A stretch of 10,728 nt of DNA from Methanomicrobia archaeon (GTDB lineage: Archaea; Methanobacteriota_B; Thermococci; Methanofastidiosales; B48-G16), in assembly GCA_023133315.1 (NCBI GenBank), contig JAGLWR010000029.1, positions 1-10,728 of the forward strand, read 5' to 3'. This document shows positions 1 through 5,763 of this stretch, one piece after another. The translations under genes and the position numbers were made by a program. Every line of letters begins with the position of its first letter. The stretch's first letter is position 1. The notes beneath the pieces are model-generated. The model was not told the origin of the DNA, made no database searches, and saw only the letters and a list, made by a program, of their open reading frames with translations.

Positions 1-354
1 CGGATGTCAAATACATTTTTTGCTACGGGAGATCATTCTTTCGAAGAACTGATAGAAGACATAAAATTCGGCATCTACATGAAAAATTTCACTGAATGGA
101 ACATAGATGACAAACGATATAATCAGAGATACATCGGCAGGGAATCGTATCTCATTGAGAACGGAGAGATAAAAGATCCCGTGAAACGACCGATACTCGA
201 AGTCACGACTCCAGGATTTTATAAAGCTGTGGATGCTGCAGGAACCGATCTCGAGTTCACCGCAGGATCGTGCGGAAAAAGCGATCCCATGCAAGGATTA
301 GATGTCTGGATGGGTGGGCCGACCATACGGCTCAGAAACGTTATTTTCAGGTGA
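1..354 (+). CDS. tldD: TldD metalloprotease, C-terminal part (5' end lies outside the window)
   Basis: This is the last 117 codons of a TldD protein. The frame is open from base 1, and the ATG at 4 is internal, because family members read R-M-S-N-T-F-F inside the protein. In known TldD/TldE heterodimers TldD carries the zinc site. Two His come from an HExxxH motif, which here would lie upstream of the window. The third ligand is a Cys in a G-S-C-G-K segment, visible here at 265-279 (Cys codon 271-273). The enzyme is a cytoplasmic protease that acts on unfolded peptides; in E. coli it takes part in microcin B17 maturation and CcdA antitoxin degradation. The tldE start follows the stop by 4 bases, so the two genes form one operon, as expected for obligate partners. 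The specific substrate in this organism is unknown. Confidence 0.92.
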   Translation, partial: RMSNTFFATGDHSFEELIEDIKFGIYMKNFTEWNIDDKRYNQRYIGRESYLIENGEIKDPVKRPILEVTTPGFYKAVDAAGTDLEFTAGSCGKSDPMQGLDVWMGGPTIRLRNVIFR

Positions 355-358
355 TAAT

Positions 359-1636
359 ATGGAAAAAGAAATGTTAAATAAACTTCTCAAATTGGGAGCG
401 GATGATGCAATAGTCAAAATTACCGATGAAGACACAGAACAGGTGAGGTTTTCCAGGAACAAGATAGATATAGCAAAAAACTGGCTGGAAAGAAGTGCGG
501 ATGTCTTCGTTGCCGTGGGAAATCGAACGATGTTTACGACGATAAAGAACTTTGATAATGTGGATGAATCCCTAAAAATGGTGATGGCACTTGCGAAAAA
601 AGCCAACGAAAATCAGAGTTATCACGGCATCGCGAAGGAGAGGTTTGATTACAAACCCATAGAATTTGATAAGAAGATCATTGATGCAGACTGTAAAGAC
701 TACGTCCACGCAGCACTGAACGAGATAGAGGGAACTGCTGCGGGTATCGTCCTGAAAAAGCACATAAAGACAAAAATTGCGACGCCGTATACGCACGCAG
801 AGGATGAAACGACATGCATAGAGTTTTCCATTCGCGTCTTCCTTGAGAAAGAAGTTTCAGGTCACAGGGTGAGCGTTGCTACCGATCTTGATGGTTTTAA
901 TCCTGCGAAAGCTGCCAGAGATGCGTACGAACTTGCCAAGTTATACAAAAATCCTAAAACTGGCGAAATAGGAAAATATGATATCATATTTGATCCGTTG
1001 TTTTTCGGAAGCGTGACAAACTACACACTAGGACCCACTTCCGCGTTTAATGTAGAAGCAGGACTGTCCTTTTTCAAAGATAAAATAGGCGAAAAAGTCG
1101 CACCGGAAGATTTCACCCTGATAGACACGGGAAAGGGATTATACCCACGAAGATTCGACGATGAAGGCGTGGCTACAGATGAAAACAGGATCATAGAAAA
1201 CGGAGTGTACAAAACGTATCTCCACAACACGTCCACGGCAGTGAAATTCAAAACAAAAACAACTGGTAATGCAGGATTATTTGCCCCGGAATCATGGAAC
1301 TTCGAAGTCGAAGCGGGAGATCACGGCAAAGACGAACTATTCAACGACTTCACCGGACTGTATCTCACGAACACATGGTACACGAGATTCCAGAATTATA
1401 TGACAGGAGATTTCTCCACAATACCGAGAGATGCAATCTTCTACTACGAAAACGGCGAAGTAAAAGAATCGTGGAAAGACATACGCGTCAGCGACAACAT
1501 GCTGAGAATCTACAAGAACATCGCAGCCCTCTCGAAAGAGAGACAGATGGTCAAGTGGTGGTACGAAGTCCAGGAACCTGGAATCGCACCGTTCGTCCTC
1601 GCCAAAGACGTTAACATAACGAGATCTACGCAGTAA
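359..1636 (+). CDS. tldE: TldE/PmbA, non-catalytic partner of the TldD protease
   Basis: A complete 425-residue protein of the PmbA/TldE branch of the U62 peptidase family. The ATG at 359 is chosen because it begins the family N-terminus (M-E-K-E-M-L) and follows a GGTGAT ribosome site at 350-355 that overlaps the tldD stop. The in-frame ATG at 302 would lie inside tldD. No HExxxH zinc motif is present, as expected for TldE, which forms the lid of the heterodimer's chamber. The family segment with D-D-E-G-V-A, followed by an I-I-E-N-G-V turn and Y-L-H-N-T-S-T-A, is visible at about residues 266-294. Length is normal. Transcription probably continues from tldD and ends at the T-rich tract just after the stop. 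Confidence 0.93.
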   Translation: MEKEMLNKLLKLGADDAIVKITDEDTEQVRFSRNKIDIAKNWLERSADVFVAVGNRTMFTTIKNFDNVDESLKMVMALAKKANENQSYHGIAKERFDYKPIEFDKKIIDADCKDYVHAALNEIEGTAAGIVLKKHIKTKIATPYTHAEDETTCIEFSIRVFLEKEVSGHRVSVATDLDGFNPAKAARDAYELAKLYKNPKTGEIGKYDIIFDPLFFGSVTNYTLGPTSAFNVEAGLSFFKDKIGEKVAPEDFTLIDTGKGLYPRRFDDEGVATDENRIIENGVYKTYLHNTSTAVKFKTKTTGNAGLFAPESWNFEVEAGDHGKDELFNDFTGLYLTNTWYTRFQNYMTGDFSTIPRDAIFYYENGEVKESWKDIRVSDNMLRIYKNIAALSKERQMVKWWYEVQEPGIAPFVLAKDVNITRSTQ

Positions 1637-1639
1637 AAT

Positions 1640-1655
1640 ACTTTTTTTATTTTGG
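1640..1655 (+). terminator. T-rich archaeal-type terminator after tldE
   Basis: A run of seven T at 1642-1648, followed by ATTTT, lies 5 bases after the tldE stop. Archaeal RNA polymerase commonly terminates at such oligo-T stretches without a hairpin. No convincing stem was seen. Confidence 0.5.
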
Positions 1656-1775
1656 ATATCATCACTTATTAAAAAGGAGATGTTTTTTTGATATGGTGAC
1701 CAATTATCATTTTTCTTTTTCTCCTCCTTTCTAAAACTTTGACACACCATTTCCTCTATTTATGAATTTATTTTT

Positions 1776-2501
1776 TCATTTCTGGATATTTTTCAATAAT
1801 TTAGCTGTTTCTTCTAAATCAAGGTCATCAAAGTCAAAATCAGGAAATTCTTCTTTGGAGATAGATCTTTTTAAATATTCATGAATCGCACTTCCCAAAA
1901 TTCTTGAACAGATTGTGCAGATACTCACCCAAGATCCTTTAGTCCTTACCTTTTGTCGAGTAGCTTTTTCAAGTGATTTAAATATTCCAGGTTCCATTTC
2001 TTTGTGTGCGATGTATATGGAGCCATCTTCTCCACCGGCACGAGGAACCAAATTAAAGGTTCTACCACAAAGCCAACAAAAACCTGTGGTTTTGCCTAAT
2101 AATTTTGTTAATTTACCAGGTTCAGCTTCAGTGCGAGTAGCTTCCTTTACAGTAGTTAAAGTATTATCAATGATAGTTAGTAACCCAATTGGTGTATGTT
2201 CAATTAGGTCTAGTGTAAGTTCCACGGATTTGATTGGAACAGCAAGATAAACTTTGTGCACCCAATCTATATAGGAGAAACATTGCCCCACTCCCTTTCT
2301 AATTTCGCTTTTATTGTTAGGTTTGACTTCAACAGCATCAACCAAATCTTGATCGTAGATCGCAATCACATCTGTCTTGTATCTCCCTAAAGAAATAGTC
2401 CTATCGTTCACCCAATAACTTTTCTTTTTATAATGTTCTTTGACGAATCTGACAATTTCATCATGTTTTTCTACCGTTCCTGTTACTGGTTCTTTTGGCA
2501 T
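1776..2501 (-). CDS. putative PD-(D/E)XK nuclease with C-terminal CxxC...CxxC zinc finger
   Basis: A 241-residue protein that I cannot match to a named family. Residues 40-62 have the layout of a restriction-endonuclease-fold active site: Asp44 after a strand, then E58-V-K60 (D-x13-E-x-K). G-Q at 72-73, followed by a helix and a V-Y-L-A-V-P strand at 84-89, is also common in PD-(D/E)XK nucleases. The second half carries two Cys pairs, C142/C145 and C195/C198, spaced to bind one zinc, and an acidic tail (D-F-D-F-D-D-L-D-L). Neither signal peptide nor membrane segment is seen. It is divergent from the nuclease-like gene starting at 2862. The ATG at 2501 is the first start in the frame; a weak GAGGA lies 14 bases upstream. 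Possible roles are defence, or repair and recombination; this is inference. Alternatively the fold could be an inactive DNA-binding version. Confidence 0.72.
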   Translation of the reverse strand: MPKEPVTGTVEKHDEIVRFVKEHYKKKSYWVNDRTISLGRYKTDVIAIYDQDLVDAVEVKPNNKSEIRKGVGQCFSYIDWVHKVYLAVPIKSVELTLDLIEHTPIGLLTIIDNTLTTVKEATRTEAEPGKLTKLLGKTTGFCWLCGRTFNLVPRAGGEDGSIYIAHKEMEPGIFKSLEKATRQKVRTKGSWVSICTICSRILGSAIHEYLKRSISKEEFPDFDFDDLDLEETAKLLKNIQK

Positions 2502-2530
2502 TGTAAGTTCACTATTCCTCTTTTTTTTCT

Positions 2531-2569
2531 AGATATATGTACTATATTTTCTTTCTATATCTTATAAAT
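2531..2569 (-). promoter_or_regulatory. TATA-box candidates for the zinc-finger nuclease gene
   Basis: On the minus strand two AT boxes lie upstream of the start at 2501: ATTTATAA at 2569-2562 and ACATATATCT at 2540-2531. The nearer one would give a leader of about 10 bases, the farther one about 40 bases. The sequence does not decide between them. Confidence 0.4.
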
Positions 2570-2830
2570 CTTCTGTCTTTTACATATAGTTATACTTTAC
2601 TTCCCTTTTTTTGAATGTCCAATCCTCTTTTTTATTTCATCTGGCAAGTTTTATCTCTCAAAAATCCAGCATATGCTTATAGTAATGCTCTTTGATCATA
2701 GAATCGCATTCATGGGTATATCATCCAGTAGTTCTTATATCTCTACGATCCTACTATTGTTTCTCTTTTTATGCACCTATTCTCATTTTAAAGAGAAAAA
2801 TTGAGAAAACTTTCTAACCCAAATGAAAAT

Positions 2831-2838
2831 ATTTATAT
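2831..2838 (+). promoter_or_regulatory. TATA box fixing a leaderless start at 2862
   Basis: ATTTATAT centred at about 2835 is 27 bases before the ATG at 2862, the usual distance from an archaeal TATA box to the transcription start. The mRNA would therefore begin at or next to the ATG. This argues against the upstream in-frame ATG at 2823, which precedes the box. Confidence 0.65.
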
Positions 2839-2861
2839 CCTTTAATTTACTTTATACTGTA

Positions 2862-3566
2862 ATGAAAGATAGAGAGAAGATACTTAAAGCATTCAACTAT
2901 CTGGAAAAAACCAAGAATGAAAGCAGTAAAGAACGTTTCCTAAAGGACTGTAAAATTTTAGGCAAGTATATTATAGAAGCATATGGGGAAAATGTAATAA
3001 TAAAGACAGAAGCCAATCTTTTCTTAGAAAGAATTAAAAATTTTGCAGCCGATATAAAAAAAGACAAAAAAACAAAATTTTGCAAACACTGTGGTAAAGA
3101 AATTCATGCAGATTCTCTGTACTGTCCAGAGTGTGGTACCAAAGTCGTGTTACCTGCGATATACTCCCTTGATACTCTTAGTCGAAAAGCTGACACATCT
3201 AGCAGCTGGCATGGAGAAAATAAAATTCACAAAACATTATCAGGCGATATGGTGAGATCAAAGTCAGAAATTATAATTGCCAATCTCCTGTATGAGAGAG
3301 GCGTACCATTTAAATACGAAGCTCGACTTTACACCCCCGATGGCGCCTTTGGTCCACTCCCAGATTTCACTATCAATTGGAAGGGTAAAAAGTGGTATTG
3401 GGAACATCTTGGTATGCTCGGTAAGGAGGGGTATGAAAACCGTTGGAACGAAAAAAAAGAATGGTATAAAAAATATGGCTTTTATAAAAATCTTATAACC
3501 ACCGAAGAAAGAGAGGGACTAGATTCTAAAAAGATAGAAAGAATAATACAAAAATATTTTAAATAG
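2862..3566 (+). CDS. zinc-ribbon plus PD-(D/E)XK-like nuclease domain protein
   Basis: A 234-residue protein. Residues 1-70 are helical and charged. A zinc ribbon follows, with C74/C77 and C88/C91 (C-K-H-C ... C-P-E-C). From about 130 the pattern is that of a restriction-endonuclease-fold nuclease often found at the ends of helicases: R-S-K-S-E (Glu136) in a helix, G-V-P-F-K-Y-E, then L-P-D-F with Asp168, then W-Y-W-E-H-L-G-M with Glu181. The Lys expected two residues after the Glu is Leu183. A nearby W-x-x-K-x-x-W-Y helix (195-202) may supply the Lys, as in some subfamilies. It ends with the D-S-K-K-I-E-R-I-I helix common to that group. The start at 2862 is chosen from the TATA spacing; starting at 2823 would add 13 residues. 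DNA or RNA cleavage is inferred, and no partner helicase is seen in the window. Confidence 0.75.
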   Translation: MKDREKILKAFNYLEKTKNESSKERFLKDCKILGKYIIEAYGENVIIKTEANLFLERIKNFAADIKKDKKTKFCKHCGKEIHADSLYCPECGTKVVLPAIYSLDTLSRKADTSSSWHGENKIHKTLSGDMVRSKSEIIIANLLYERGVPFKYEARLYTPDGAFGPLPDFTINWKGKKWYWEHLGMLGKEGYENRWNEKKEWYKKYGFYKNLITTEEREGLDSKKIERIIQKYFK

Positions 3567-3597
3567 TAAGTTCTTGAATTTCATAGCAAATATAAAT

Positions 3598-3618
3598 CCC
3601 CCAACCCAACCCAACCCC
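3598..3618 (-). repeat. G-quadruplex-forming tract: four G runs with TT loops
   Basis: The minus strand reads G4-TT-G3-TT-G3-TT-G5, a perfect intramolecular G-quadruplex motif with 2-base loops. It begins one base after the stop of the cas4 fragment and lies between convergent genes. In this AT-rich window it is the only such G-run cluster I saw. The adjacent 3620-3640 segment, which encodes the aberrant cas4 end, is also G-rich. Confidence 0.85.
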
Positions 3619-3619
3619 T

Positions 3620-3808
3620 TCACTCCCCATATCCTCCCTTCATCATGTCAATTTTTATGTTGTCTATAATAATCTCATCGAGGTCCTCGTGGTAAAACTT
3701 TCCTATCTTCACAAGATCTGACCCCTGTTCACACTGTATGGATCTGTGAAAAAGCCACAGTTTTCGTGGACATGTAAAGTAGTAGTTTATGTGCGTGCCT
3801 GTGAACAT
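3620..3808 (-). pseudogene. cas4: truncated Cas4 (CRISPR adaptation nuclease), N-terminal fragment only
   Basis: A 62-residue reading frame that matches the start of Cas4 closely: G-T-H-I-N-Y-Y-F, C-P-R-K-L-W-L-F (first iron-sulfur Cys, C13), G-S-D-L-V-K-I-G-K-F-Y-H (motif I His40) and I-D-N-I-K-I-D (motif II Asp54). Full Cas4 proteins are about 160-200 residues. The E-x-K catalytic motif, the Q-Y motif and the three C-terminal Cys are all missing. Cas4 likeness stops at about residue 55, followed by an unrelated M-M-K-G-G-Y-G-E tail encoded by G-rich DNA. The ATG at 3808 is 1 base beyond the stop of the PIN toxin gene, with GAGGA just upstream, so it may still be translated. It cannot be an active nuclease. 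No other cas gene and no CRISPR array is in the window. Confidence 0.85.
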
Positions 3809-3809
3809 G

Positions 3810-4382
3810 CTATTCCTCTTTCCCGCTTCTGATCATTTCCAGTATTTCTAATGCTCTCTCATACTCCTGGGCCTTTACCCTGAACTTTGTTTTCAAGAGC
3901 GTCTTGTATGAAGTTTCTGCTTTTTCAAAGTCTATATGATCCAGAGCGTAACATATGAGGATAACTGTTAGTGTCGGTTCTATTTTGATACCTTTCATTT
4001 TTGCAACTTCTATAGCTTTTGGATCGTCCATCACGAGAATCGCTTTCAATTCTTCTGCAAGACAAATGGCCTCGATATCAGCTCTATGTATCAGGGGATT
4101 TTTTAATAAAATCGCATAAGTTTCCAGATTTTTTATCGTTTGGATTGTTATTTTCTTTTTCTTCAAATATTCATCCACGATAAATGCATCTGATTTGTTC
4201 AGTTCTTTTCCTTTATCAATTACTTCTCTCTTTACCGCTTCGGGCGTGTAAACTTTTTTATACATCCTGAGTGCTACGTCCAGAATTCCTATTCTCGTGA
4301 GATATATCAACGGAGAAGAATTAAAGACAGCATTTACCTCTCTTTTCCTCCATTCTTCTATCTTTTCTTTTTTAAATGGCAT
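3810..4382 (-). CDS. PIN-domain (DUF3368-like, VapC-type) toxin
   Basis: A 190-residue putative ribonuclease toxin. The first strand reads V-F-N-S-S-P-L-I-Y-L, where the usual first PIN Asp is Asn21; DUF3368-type PIN proteins often carry N-S-S-P or N-S-T-P here. Other acidic positions are present: Glu53 in V-K-R-E-V, Asp102/Glu104 in R-A-D-I-E-A, and Asp119/Asp120 in V-M-D-D. VapC toxins cut tRNA or rRNA; the target here is unknown. The ATG at 4382 overlaps the antitoxin stop (TAATG), which indicates coupled translation. An in-frame ATG at 4415 would overlap the antitoxin by 34 bases and is less likely. The truncated cas4 follows directly and shares the transcript. Confidence 0.85.
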   Translation of the reverse strand: MPFKKEKIEEWRKREVNAVFNSSPLIYLTRIGILDVALRMYKKVYTPEAVKREVIDKGKELNKSDAFIVDEYLKKKKITIQTIKNLETYAILLKNPLIHRADIEAICLAEELKAILVMDDPKAIEVAKMKGIKIEPTLTVILICYALDHIDFEKAETSYKTLLKTKFRVKAQEYERALEILEMIRSGKEE

Positions 4383-4675
4383 TAAATCCCCAAGGATTCT
4401 TCTATTGTATCCCACGAAATATTTATGGATATATCCTTCTCTTCAAGTTCATCGAGAAATTCCCAGATAGAAACTCCTGCAATCTCTGATGCCCTCATTA
4501 ACGATAGTTTGCCATCCCTGTATTCAGAAATAGCTCTTTCAATCTTCCATTCATCCAATCCTTTCTCGAGCAACTTTCTTATGGCCGTTGATCTATCAAC
4601 TCCATAGATCTGCATAAACTCGTTCAGTTCCTTTGCCATCTCTTCTTTTATCTGTGCTGTGATGATCTCTGGCAT
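4382..4675 (-). CDS. UPF0175 family antitoxin
   Basis: A 97-residue protein with a ribbon-helix-helix-like N-terminus (P-E-I-I-T-A-Q-I-K, then E-E-M-A-K-E-L-N-E and a second helix after V-D-R-S-T-A). The UPF0175 segment follows at about 46-82: A-I-S-E-Y-R-D-G-K-L-S-L, R-A-S-E-I-A-G-V-S, then W-E-F-L-D-E-L. UPF0175 proteins commonly precede DUF3368 PIN toxins and are taken to neutralise them and repress the operon. The start at 4675 is preferred over the ATG at 4729, because a TATA box is centred 27 bases before 4675 and would lie inside the longer frame. The gene overlaps the toxin by one base. Confidence 0.85.
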   Translation of the reverse strand: MPEIITAQIKEEMAKELNEFMQIYGVDRSTAIRKLLEKGLDEWKIERAISEYRDGKLSLMRASEIAGVSIWEFLDELEEKDISINISWDTIEESLGI

Positions 4676-4698
4676 GTTATAAGATTTATTAAAACTTA

Positions 4699-4706
4699 TA
4701 TTTAAA
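4699..4706 (-). promoter_or_regulatory. TATA box of the UPF0175/PIN operon
   Basis: On the minus strand TTTAAATA (4706-4699), preceded by CC, is centred 27 bases before the ATG at 4675. This predicts a leaderless mRNA for the antitoxin-toxin-cas4 fragment operon. Confidence 0.6.
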
Positions 4707-4770
4707 GGTTTTGGTTGGATGATGTTCATATAGAGTACAGAAATTATTTCGCCAAGATCTAACTCTTGAC

Positions 4771-5018
4771 ATGACTAAACTCAACAACAAAAAGATCAAG
4801 TATATCATCAATCAAGTCACAAAGAAAAATCAAAACACAAAAACAATGGCAGAAATATATGATATCACAAGAAGAAGAAATTCCTCTGGAATTTCTGCAG
4901 TAATTGTAAACAATTACTGTTGTAGCAATTGGTAAAAGAATACAAAAAGATAGGAGAGGTACCCAAATTGAAAAAGAATAGAGATTACCAAAATAGGTCA
5001 CAGAAAGAGTATCTATAA
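4771..5018 (+). pseudogene. transposase N-terminal helix-turn-helix remnant, interrupted
   Basis: From the ATG at 4771 the frame reads M-T-K-L-N-N-K-K-I-K and continues to D-I-T-R-R-R at 4861-4878, resembling the first helix-turn-helix of archaeal DDE (IS481-like) transposases. Such proteins continue R-R-R-V-Q-Q-x-x-K-E-Y. Here the continuation Q-L-V-K-E-Y-K-K-I-G-E-V-P-K-L-K-K-N appears about 47 bases later in a different frame (4926-4979), preceded by a TAG and ending at a TAA at 5016. The intervening bases are almost wholly two hairpins. The catalytic DDE region is absent and no terminal inverted repeats were found. This is a dead insertion-sequence fragment between two toxin-antitoxin modules. 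The family is recalled from pattern and not confirmed by search. Confidence 0.65.
4876..4919. repeat. two adjacent perfect hairpins inside the transposase remnant
   Basis: Hairpin A has 9-base arms AGAAATTCC (4876-4884) and GGAATTTCT (4888-4896), loop TCT. Hairpin B has 10-base arms CAGTAATTGT (4898-4907) and ACAATTACTG (4910-4919), loop AA. One base separates them. Together they fill nearly all the DNA that splits the transposase helix-turn-helix. Confidence 0.9.
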
Positions 5019-5047
5019 AAAAGATTAGATGATGTTATAAAATAATT

Positions 5048-5308
5048 TCAGTAGCCTTTCTTCCGTTTGAACCCCTCCTCAACGAGAACATCATTTTCTT
5101 TTATGACGTAGAGAAACCTATGATTTCCCACTCGTAGTCTGTAGAAGTCTTTCTTCCCGCTCATTTTCTTAATGTCACATCCAGGTCGAGATTTAAAGGG
5201 ATCGTCGGATAAGTTCTTTAAACTCTCATAACATCTCTTTCTCTCATCTTGTGAGAGAGAATCCAGATATTTTTCCACATCCGGATGGAGAAGAACAGCG
5301 TAGCTCAT
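5048..5308 (-). CDS. RelE/ParE-family toxin
   Basis: An 86-residue protein with the RelE fold pattern. It opens Y-A-V-L-L-H-P-D-V-E-K-Y-L, has a helical pair up to about residue 33, then P-F-K-S-R-P-G and K-K-M-S-G. The core is F-Y-R-L-R-V-G-N-H-R-F-L-Y-V-I (55-69), and it ends with a basic tail (K-R-K-K-G-Y). RelE toxins cut mRNA on the ribosome and ParE toxins act on gyrase. The basic core (R57, R59, R64) and the K/R-rich C-terminus favour the RelE type, but this is not certain. Its ATG overlaps the antitoxin stop as ATGA, giving a fixed toxin:antitoxin ratio by coupled translation. Confidence 0.88.
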   Translation of the reverse strand: MSYAVLLHPDVEKYLDSLSQDERKRCYESLKNLSDDPFKSRPGCDIKKMSGKKDFYRLRVGNHRFLYVIKENDVLVEEGFKRKKGY

Positions 5309-5532
5309 TCCAATCCTCTTGATTCACCGTACTTTTCAAGAGGAATATGGATTTCTCTATCTTTTTCAGCCTTTTTATGAAGGTAAGAAGCAAACTCATC
5401 AAATTTTTCACGTAAGAGTTCCCTGATAAACTCACCTTTGGAGGTGTACTCTCCCCTCTCAATAAGGTCTTCTAATTCTTCGTACTGTTTTTCCGTTATT
5501 CGTACGTTCAGTGTCCGGGTTTTTGTCACCAT
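5305..5532 (-). CDS. ribbon-helix-helix antitoxin paired with the RelE toxin
   Basis: A 75-residue protein. Residues 6-11 (R-T-L-N-V-R) form the DNA-contacting strand. Helices follow at about 13-26 (T-E-K-Q-Y-E-E-L-E-D-L-I) and 31-44 (S-K-G-E-F-I-R-E-L-L-R), with G-E-Y-T between them, the classic CopG/Arc layout. The C-terminal 30 residues are charged and probably unfolded until they wrap the toxin. It is the first gene of a two-gene operon and overlaps the toxin by 4 bases. The start at 5532 fits a TATA box 27 bases upstream. It is expected to repress its own promoter, possibly through the inverted repeat at 5540-5554. Confidence 0.88.
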   Translation of the reverse strand: MVTKTRTLNVRITEKQYEELEDLIERGEYTSKGEFIRELLREKFDEFASYLHKKAEKDREIHIPLEKYGESRGLE

Positions 5533-5539
5533 GTGTTAC

Positions 5540-5562
5540 TGATGCAATACATCATTTATATA
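5540..5562 (-). promoter_or_regulatory. TATA box and candidate operator of the RelE/antitoxin operon
   Basis: On the minus strand TATATAAA (5562-5555) is centred 27 bases before the ATG at 5532. Directly downstream is the inverted repeat TGATG-N5-CATCA (5540-5554), between the box and the transcription start, where a bound ribbon-helix-helix repressor would block transcription. The repeat is seen directly; the operator role is inference. Confidence 0.55.
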
Positions 5563-5732
5563 GGTTTCGATCGTGCGGCTTTACTGCAACATCAACACCA
5601 GGACTACGTGATCTCATCCCTTTCTTCACTGCCTCGGCGACGATGTCGATCTCTTTCTTTTTTCGCCCACATTTTCTATTTTTTTAAAAAATAACACATG
5701 TCTTTTCAATAGATAATTTTTTTAAGATGGAA

Positions 5733-5757
5733 AAATATATTATAAGAAAAGGAGATG
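5733..5757 (+). promoter_or_regulatory. TATA box and ribosome site of the FAD oxidoreductase gene
   Basis: AATATATTATAA (5734-5745) is an AT box about 26 bases before the ATG at 5764. GGAGATG (5751-5757) lies 6 bases before that ATG. Either a leaderless or a short-leader transcript is possible. The ribosome site favours 5764 over the ATG at 5755, which overlaps it. Confidence 0.5.
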
Positions 5758-5763
5758 TTCAAA

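Larger units (their letters stand above)
2502..2861. other. divergent intergenic region of about 360 bases between the two nuclease-like genes
   Basis: No credible gene is present. The region holds promoter elements for both flanking genes, long T-rich and pyrimidine-rich stretches, and one imperfect hairpin. In the hairpin TTCTCA (2780-2785) pairs with TGAGAA (2802-2807), and TTTT/AAAA pairing continues inside after a one-base bulge. The hairpin sits just upstream of the TATA box of the plus-strand gene and could be an operator. A minus-strand open stretch of about 19 codons near 2660-2715 is too short to call. Confidence 0.6.

Noticed and set aside
302..358. Upstream ATG at 302 as the tldE start
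   Set aside because: It lies inside tldD; the ATG at 359 has its own ribosome site and begins the family N-terminus.
1672..1728. Ribosome-site-like AAAAGGAGATGTT followed by an ATG and 13 codons
   Set aside because: The peptide is too short and unremarkable. The element matches the leader of the FAD oxidoreductase gene at 5747-5759, but a 13-base match of this composition may be chance.
2660..2715. Minus-strand peptide with E-C-D-S-M-I-K-E-H-Y-Y-K-H
   Set aside because: It looks protein-like and could be a mobile-element scrap, but has only about 19 codons between stops and no start context.
2823..2861. Upstream ATG at 2823 as the start of the zinc-ribbon nuclease
   Set aside because: The codons it would add contain the TATA box, and the box spacing points to the ATG at 2862.
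3598..3618. CCCAA tandem repeat as a CRISPR array or telomere
   Set aside because: Units are 5 bases with no spacers and only about four copies; a G-quadruplex tract explains it better.
4759..5001. 80-residue hydrophobic minus-strand frame
   Set aside because: It is antisense to the transposase remnant and its hydrophobicity comes from reading A-rich coding DNA backwards; no ribosome site.
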